A DNA stretch of 64,000 nt from Nesterenkonia haasae. GTDB taxonomy: Bacteria > Actinomycetota > Actinomycetes > Actinomycetales > Micrococcaceae. Both the position numbers and the translations under genes were made by a program. Position 1 is the stretch's first letter. Each line of letters starts with the position of its first letter. This document shows, in pieces, positions 54,475 through 64,000 of this stretch. Under the pieces are notes generated by a model. The model was not told where the DNA came from, did no database searches, and worked only from the letters and a program-made list of their open reading frames with translations. The stretch is taken from contig NZ_VFIE01000022.1 of the NCBI RefSeq assembly GCF_010119385.1, positions 62,001 to 126,000 of the forward strand, in the 5' to 3' direction.

Positions 54475-55252
54475 GGTGAACCCCTTCGGAATGCTCGCCC
54501 ATCACAACGAGCCTGCCCTTATGTTCGATGACCTCAACCGGTGATTGGTACAGCTCGGAGAGCACATCTGAGCGCATCACCTCCTGCACAGTTCCCATCC
54601 GGTGGTCGCCTCGGGCGAAATACAGGACCCGGTCGACGTGCTCGATGACCGGATTGATCTCATGGGTGACGAACACCACTGCGGCCCCACGGTCCACAGC
54701 CTGGCTGCGAATGAGTTCCGTGATGGCGCGTTGGTGATTGAGGTCCAGGGAATGCAGTGGTTCATCGCACAGCAGCAGTCCAGGGTTGCCGGCCAGCGCC
54801 TGAGCCGCCCGCAGCCGCTGCTGCTCCCCACCTGAAAGTAACCCCACGGGCCGTTGGGCATAGTCTGTGGCCCCGACCTGTTCAATGAGCTCATCGATAC
54901 GGCTCCGCGCCCGCCGAGTGACCCATGGAAGGCCGTATTTGTGACCTTCCAGCCCTAGTGCCACGAGGTCCCGGGCGCGCAGCGGAGTTTCCAGTTCGAG
55001 TTGGTGGTGCTGCGGAATGTAACCCACCTGGTGGGAGCCTCGCCGCACAGGCTTCCCCAGTACCTCCGCGTTCCCGGAGTTCAGCCGCTGCAGGCCGAGC
55101 AGTACTTTCAGAAATGTGGACTTTCCGGCACCGTTGGGGCCCAGGACGGCTAGGAACTCACCGCGCTCAAGTGAGAAGTTCACGTCTGACCAAAGAGTCC
55201 GAGCCCCGAACCGGACGGTGGCGGCGTCCAGTCTAAGTGCTGGCTCGGTCAA
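54467..55252 (-). CDS. Metal ABC transporter ATPase (ZnuC/MntA type)
   Basis: The ATP-hydrolysing part of the importer. The 261-residue protein has Walker A G-P-N-G-A-G-K-S-T near 39, Q-loop P-Q-H-H-Q-L, signature L-S-G-G-E-Q-Q-R and Walker B G-L-L-L-C-D-E-P, then the switch His in V-F-V-T-H-E-I-N. The tail after 235 is His-containing (H-K, H-S-E-G-V-H-H-D). It overlaps the binding-protein gene by four bases. Confidence 0.94.
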   Translation of the reverse strand: MTEPALRLDAATVRFGARTLWSDVNFSLERGEFLAVLGPNGAGKSTFLKVLLGLQRLNSGNAEVLGKPVRRGSHQVGYIPQHHQLELETPLRARDLVALGLEGHKYGLPWVTRRARSRIDELIEQVGATDYAQRPVGLLSGGEQQRLRAAQALAGNPGLLLCDEPLHSLDLNHQRAITELIRSQAVDRGAAVVFVTHEINPVIEHVDRVLYFARGDHRMGTVQEVMRSDVLSELYQSPVEVIEHKGRLVVMGEHSEGVHHD

Positions 55253-56175
55253 CGGATCTCCTGCAGGGCGTTCTCAATAATGTCGATATTTGCGTCCATC
55301 CAATCGATGAACCCGTCAGCGTCCTCCGGAAGGGTCTCAGTGAATTCGACCACGACTGCGTCAGCATCCTCAGCGGCGTCACGGATGCGTGCGGCTTGCT
55401 GTGTCTCCGTCTGGGGGTTGAAGGACAGGATGTCGATCTCCTCAGCCAAGTCCAGCGCCTCTGAGTACAGGCGCGGGGAGACGTCGTCGCCGTGTTCTAC
55501 GGCGTTGAGAAACTCCAGAGGGGTGAGATTGTCGAATCCAGTGTCGTCGAGAAGGAAACCGCTGACGGCCTCAGTGGCGAAGTAGCTCAGTCCGTCAGCA
55601 TCGAGTGCACGGTTGCGCTCAGCGAGGTCGTCGATCTCTGCAGCCAGTGCCTCAGAATTCTCTGCGTAGTATTCAGCGTTCTCAGGGGCCAGCTCACCCA
55701 AGTGGTCGCCGAAGTCGAGGACGAATTCGCTCATCCGGTCCAAGTCATACCAGATGTGCTCGTTCTCCCATGTTCCGTCAAACTCGTGGCCGTGGGTGTT
55801 CTCCCCTGGGATCAGCTGGTAGACCTGATCCTCCTTGTCCGCAGCGGAGGCCAGCAGCGTGATGAAGGAGTCGTAGCCGCCCCCGTTGGCGATGACGACA
55901 TCTGCGTTTTCCACTGCCAGGCGGTCCTGCGGAGTGGCCTCATAGGAGTGCGGATCAACTGCAGTGGAGTCGACCAGCGGCTCAACATCCACAGTGTCCC
56001 CCGCGATGCCCTGGACCAGGTCGGTGTACACATCAATCGAGGCCAGGACCGTCAGTCCTGTGTCCTCAACACCGGCGTCATCAGCCTGCGGAGCTGTGCC
56101 TGATTCCTCAGCTCCACAACTAGGAATCAGCAGGAGGCCGGCGCAGGCAGCAGCGGCAAGAGAAGTTTTTCGCAT
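55249..56175 (-). CDS. Metal-binding lipoprotein of the ABC importer (cluster A-I)
   Basis: The extracellular substrate-binding protein, 308 residues. The lipobox I-P-S-C puts the lipid on Cys20; LspA encoded in this window would process it. Likely metal ligands are H76 (D-P-H-S-Y-E), H140 (N-E-H-I-W-Y), E202 (A-T-E-A-V) and an acidic residue near 278-283. Classical zinc-binding ZnuA has His at the third site and a long His-rich loop. Here the third is Glu and the loop is short (T-H-G-H), as in Mn-binding PsaA/MntC, so zinc or manganese remains open. ATG 56175 is preferred over an upstream start. Confidence 0.9.
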   Translation of the reverse strand: MRKTSLAAAACAGLLLIPSCGAEESGTAPQADDAGVEDTGLTVLASIDVYTDLVQGIAGDTVDVEPLVDSTAVDPHSYEATPQDRLAVENADVVIANGGGYDSFITLLASAADKEDQVYQLIPGENTHGHEFDGTWENEHIWYDLDRMSEFVLDFGDHLGELAPENAEYYAENSEALAAEIDDLAERNRALDADGLSYFATEAVSGFLLDDTGFDNLTPLEFLNAVEHGDDVSPRLYSEALDLAEEIDILSFNPQTETQQAARIRDAAEDADAVVVEFTETLPEDADGFIDWMDANIDIIENALQEIR

Positions 56176-56181
56176 CCCTCC

Positions 56182-56210
56182 ACAGTACATTTGTTGCAAA
56201 CTGTTCTCAA
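56182..56210 (-). promoter_or_regulatory. Promoter of the metal ABC importer operon (leaderless)
   Basis: TTGAGA (56210-56205) and TACTGT (56187-56182) are 17 bases apart, close to a vegetative promoter. The -10 ends six bases before ATG 56175, so the transcript is expected to begin at or next to the start codon. Confidence 0.6.
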
Positions 56211-56212
56211 AA

Positions 56213-57286
56213 TCAGGCGTTGTCCACTGAGTGCTGCCTTCGGCTGTCGCGCGCCTGGGTGATGTCATGAATCTCTCCGACGAGAACTTCCAAAATATCT
56301 TCCAGAAAGAGGATGCCCACTGTCATGCCAGCGTCATCCATCACACGGGCCAAGTGTGAGCCTGAGGCCTGCATCGCAGCGAGACAGCTGTCGAGATCAT
56401 CATGGGTGCGCATATTGCCCAGAGAGCGCACTACGGTGACCGGCACCGGGGAGCTCACCGACGCCTCCGGCAGCGCCATGACGTCCTTCAAATGCAAGTA
56501 TCCCGAGTAGGTTCCGGAGTCTGACTCGACCACGAATCGTGAAAAGCCGGTGCGCCCTACGGCTTTCTCAACTTTCTTCGGCGTCACATCCTGGGGCACG
56601 GTGACAAGCTCCTGCACGGGAACCATAATTTCCTCCGCAGTGTGCTCAGTGAAGTCCAGGGCACCTGCGATGATGCCGGCGTCGTCGGTGACGGTTCCGC
56701 CACGTTTGGACTCCGCCACAATCGATTCCAGCTCATCCAGTGTGAAAGTCGATATCACCTCATCCCTCGGAGTTACCCGGAAGGCCCGAAGCACGAGGTT
56801 GGCAAAGCTGTTCAGCATCCAGATCACCGGCATGAAGACCTTGTACAGAAGCACCAGAGGCGGGGCCAACAGCAGCACCGCACGGTCGGCCACAGAAACC
56901 GCGAAGTTCTTGGGCACCATCTCGCCGAAGGTCACATGCAGGAAACTCACCAGCATGAGCGCGACCACCAAACTGACCGCGTAGCTTGCGGCATCTGGAA
57001 GTCCCAGCGCTTCGAACGGGACAGCCAGCATATGATGAATCGCCGGCTCGGCCATCAGCAGCAGCAGCAGTGAGCAGACGGTGATTCCGAGCTGAGCAAT
57101 GGCCAGCATCTGGCTGACATGTTCCATGGCGTAGAGGGCTGTTTTGGCACGCTTTGAACCGGCGTCCGCTTTGGGCTCAATTTGGCTGCGCCGGGCAGAG
57201 AGTACCGCGAACTCACCGGCAACGAAGAATGCGTTACCGCCCAGCAGCACCACCAACCAGACCAGTCCGAAAAGATCCGAAGTCAT
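56213..57286 (-). CDS. CNNM/CorB-type membrane protein, short form
   Basis: A 357-residue member of the hemolysin-C/CNNM family: an amino-terminal DUF21 domain with about four membrane helices (about 1-135), then a CBS pair (about 190-335). It ends after the CBS pair and lacks the carboxyl CorC/HlyC domain present in the next gene. Relatives affect Mg or Co efflux. Its ATG overlaps the partner stop (ATGA), so the two are likely made together. Confidence 0.92.
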   Translation of the reverse strand: MTSDLFGLVWLVVLLGGNAFFVAGEFAVLSARRSQIEPKADAGSKRAKTALYAMEHVSQMLAIAQLGITVCSLLLLLMAEPAIHHMLAVPFEALGLPDAASYAVSLVVALMLVSFLHVTFGEMVPKNFAVSVADRAVLLLAPPLVLLYKVFMPVIWMLNSFANLVLRAFRVTPRDEVISTFTLDELESIVAESKRGGTVTDDAGIIAGALDFTEHTAEEIMVPVQELVTVPQDVTPKKVEKAVGRTGFSRFVVESDSGTYSGYLHLKDVMALPEASVSSPVPVTVVRSLGNMRTHDDLDSCLAAMQASGSHLARVMDDAGMTVGILFLEDILEVLVGEIHDITQARDSRRQHSVDNA

Positions 57287-58671
57287 CGCCCACCGGTCCT
57301 CTGCCGTTCGGCGCGTTCCTCCGCCAGCTTCTGGACGCGTTCAGCATGGGCCTCAAGTGCAGCTCGCCGAGACTCGACGTCGGGGATGAACTTCACCCGG
57401 TCGATGCGCCGGCCGTCAATGCCGACAACCTGCAATCGTCCGGCCGTGAACTCGACCTCATCGCCCAGAGCAGCCACCCGGCCCAGCTCATACAGGATGA
57501 ATCCGGCGACCGTCTCATAGGCGGAGTCTTCAGGAATGTTCAGCTCAAGAATCTGCGAGTTGATCTCATCGGGACGCATCAGGCCGGGGAAGTACCACTC
57601 TCCCGAGGCGGACTGCAGGACACCTGGAGTCAGTGCGTCATGTTCATCAGCGACTTCACCGACGATTTCCTCCACCAGGTCCTCGAAGGTGACGACACCT
57701 GCGGTACCGCCGTATTCATCCTCGACCACCGCGATCTGCAGCGGGGCTCGCCGGAGCTCGGAGATCAACGCATCCAAGTGGATGGTCTCCGGCACCCGGG
57801 TCACCTCACTCATCAAGGTGGCGGCCACCAGAGGTTTACGCTTGCCCCGAGGGACTGCCACGGCCTTCTTCACATGGACGGCCCCGCGCACCTCATCGAT
57901 CCCAGACTCCCCCAGCACAGGAAAGCGTGAGTGTCCGGTGCGTCGGGCTGTGACGATCAGTTCATCGAGTGAGGCGTCGGCATCGATGGTGACCATACGT
58001 GGCCGCGGAGTCATCACATCTGTGGCCGTCTGCTCCGAAAACCGCAGGGTACGGTCCAAGAAGGTCGCAGCCTGCTCGTCCAATGTGCCGAGGCTCGCCG
58101 AGCGGCGCACCATGGCAGAGAGCTCTTCAGGCGTGCGAGCTCCAGAGAGCTCCTCTTTGACCTCGAGGCCAAATCGGTTCAGGACCTTATTGGAGAAGCC
58201 GTTGAGCACGATAATGAGGGGCTTGAACACCGTGGTGAACACCAACTGGGGACGTGCCAGCGCCCGGCCGATCCTGAAGGATTCCGCGACCGCGAGGTTC
58301 TTCGGCACGAGTTCGCCTATGAGCATGGTGGCCAGTGTGGCAATGAGCATTGCGACGAACAGTGACACACCGAACGCCGCGGCATCCGGGACACCGACCG
58401 CTTCAATCACCGGTCTCAGGATGCTCCCCAGTGCTGGCTCGGTCACATAGCCGATCAGCAGAGTGTTGAGCGTGATGCCCAACTGACAGCTGGATAGCTG
58501 AGTGGACAGGGATTTCAGGCACTTCATCAGCGGAACCGCGCGCTTGTCACCCAGGTCGATGGCGCGCTGCACTGTGGGTTGGTCAAGCGCCACGAGGGCG
58601 AATTCGACGGCCACGAAGAATCCGTTGCCGAGAATCAGCAGGATGCCGACCAGAAGGAGGATCCACTCCAC
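57283..58671 (-). CDS. CNNM/CorB-type membrane protein with CBS and CorC/HlyC domains
   Basis: A 462-residue membrane protein: DUF21 helices (about 1-140, starting F-F-V-A-V-E-F-A-L-V-A), a CBS pair (about 205-335) with V-V-E-D-E-Y-G-G-T-A-G-V-V, and a CorC/HlyC domain (about 345-430). The family is linked to Mg/Co transport, not to hemolysis. GTG start. Together with the adjacent short homologue it may form a hetero-oligomer. Confidence 0.93.
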   Translation of the reverse strand: MEWILLLVGILLILGNGFFVAVEFALVALDQPTVQRAIDLGDKRAVPLMKCLKSLSTQLSSCQLGITLNTLLIGYVTEPALGSILRPVIEAVGVPDAAAFGVSLFVAMLIATLATMLIGELVPKNLAVAESFRIGRALARPQLVFTTVFKPLIIVLNGFSNKVLNRFGLEVKEELSGARTPEELSAMVRRSASLGTLDEQAATFLDRTLRFSEQTATDVMTPRPRMVTIDADASLDELIVTARRTGHSRFPVLGESGIDEVRGAVHVKKAVAVPRGKRKPLVAATLMSEVTRVPETIHLDALISELRRAPLQIAVVEDEYGGTAGVVTFEDLVEEIVGEVADEHDALTPGVLQSASGEWYFPGLMRPDEINSQILELNIPEDSAYETVAGFILYELGRVAALGDEVEFTAGRLQVVGIDGRRIDRVKFIPDVESRRAALEAHAERVQKLAEERAERQRTGGR

Positions 58672-58810
58672 TTACTGGAAGCACCTCCGCGGAGAGCTGA
58701 TGAGAGAGAAAAAGTCAGTCCGGTGCGAGCCGGGTTGTCGATACTCCATAAGGACTCAGATTCTACACCGCCATCGCGGGGATGAGCACCCGCACAGAAC
58801 ACCCCTGGCG

Positions 58811-64000
<5,190 letters not shown>

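Overview
The window is a housekeeping stretch from a high-GC Gram-positive bacterium (Actinomycetota). Micrococcaceae or a close relative (Nesterenkonia, Kocuria or Arthrobacter type) is the best guess. Supporting points are a dcw cell-wall/division cluster with Wag31, SepF, YggT and MraZ but no MreB, a fused E2-E1 2-oxoglutarate dehydrogenase (Kgd/OdhA), a GuaB1-type enzyme, class II DAHP synthase and DUF3040. MurE carries a D-D-D-P-H motif instead of the D-N-P-R expected for meso-diaminopimelate, which fits an L-lysine peptidoglycan. No phage, insertion sequence, CRISPR array or obvious island is visible.

Layout: (1) 1-5160, minus strand: ribD, a ribE-ribB-ribA fusion, ribH, hisE, hisG and the start of hisF, headed by an FMN riboswitch. 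(2) 5184-5596, minus: tRNAs Gly, Cys, Val and Gly with a terminator. (3) 5710-10278, plus: a PD-(D/E)XK nuclease-like gene, then def, fmt, rsmB and rpe with ATGA-type overlaps. (4) 10370-17096, minus: nrdR with paired NrdR boxes, dnaE, a RluA-family pseudouridine synthase, lspA and wag31. (5) 17230-35836, minus: the dcw cluster in transcription order mraZ, rsmH, ftsL-like, ftsI, murE, murF, mraY, murD, ftsW, murG, murC, ftsQ, ftsZ, pgeF, yggS, sepF, yggT. (6) 36164-45256: DUF3040, dinB, a polyprenyl synthase, a Ser/Thr kinase, DAHP synthase, an acyl-CoA synthetase, a small membrane protein and plsC. This order recalls the mycobacterial Rv2145c-Rv2187 region. (7) 45360-52905: a carboxylesterase, tRNA-Leu, hrpA, tag, an SdpI-like protein, a HIT protein and a Zur-like regulator. 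(8) 52913-58671: a hydrolase, a three-gene metal ABC transporter and two CBS-domain membrane proteins. (9) 58811-64000: guaB1 and a truncated kgd.

Most genes serve core processes: riboflavin and histidine synthesis, translation start and tRNA/rRNA modification, replication and repair, septal wall synthesis, metal homeostasis and central carbon flow. I did not find a convincing new multi-gene system. The most interesting material is regulatory or structural: repeated AAAGTGG boxes upstream of mraZ, a possible structured leader between mraZ and rsmH, paired NrdR boxes, interlocked divergent -10 elements between dinB and the prenyl synthase, palindromes before ftsZ and the acyl-CoA synthetase, an 11-residue repeat array in Wag31, and the three-domain riboflavin fusion.
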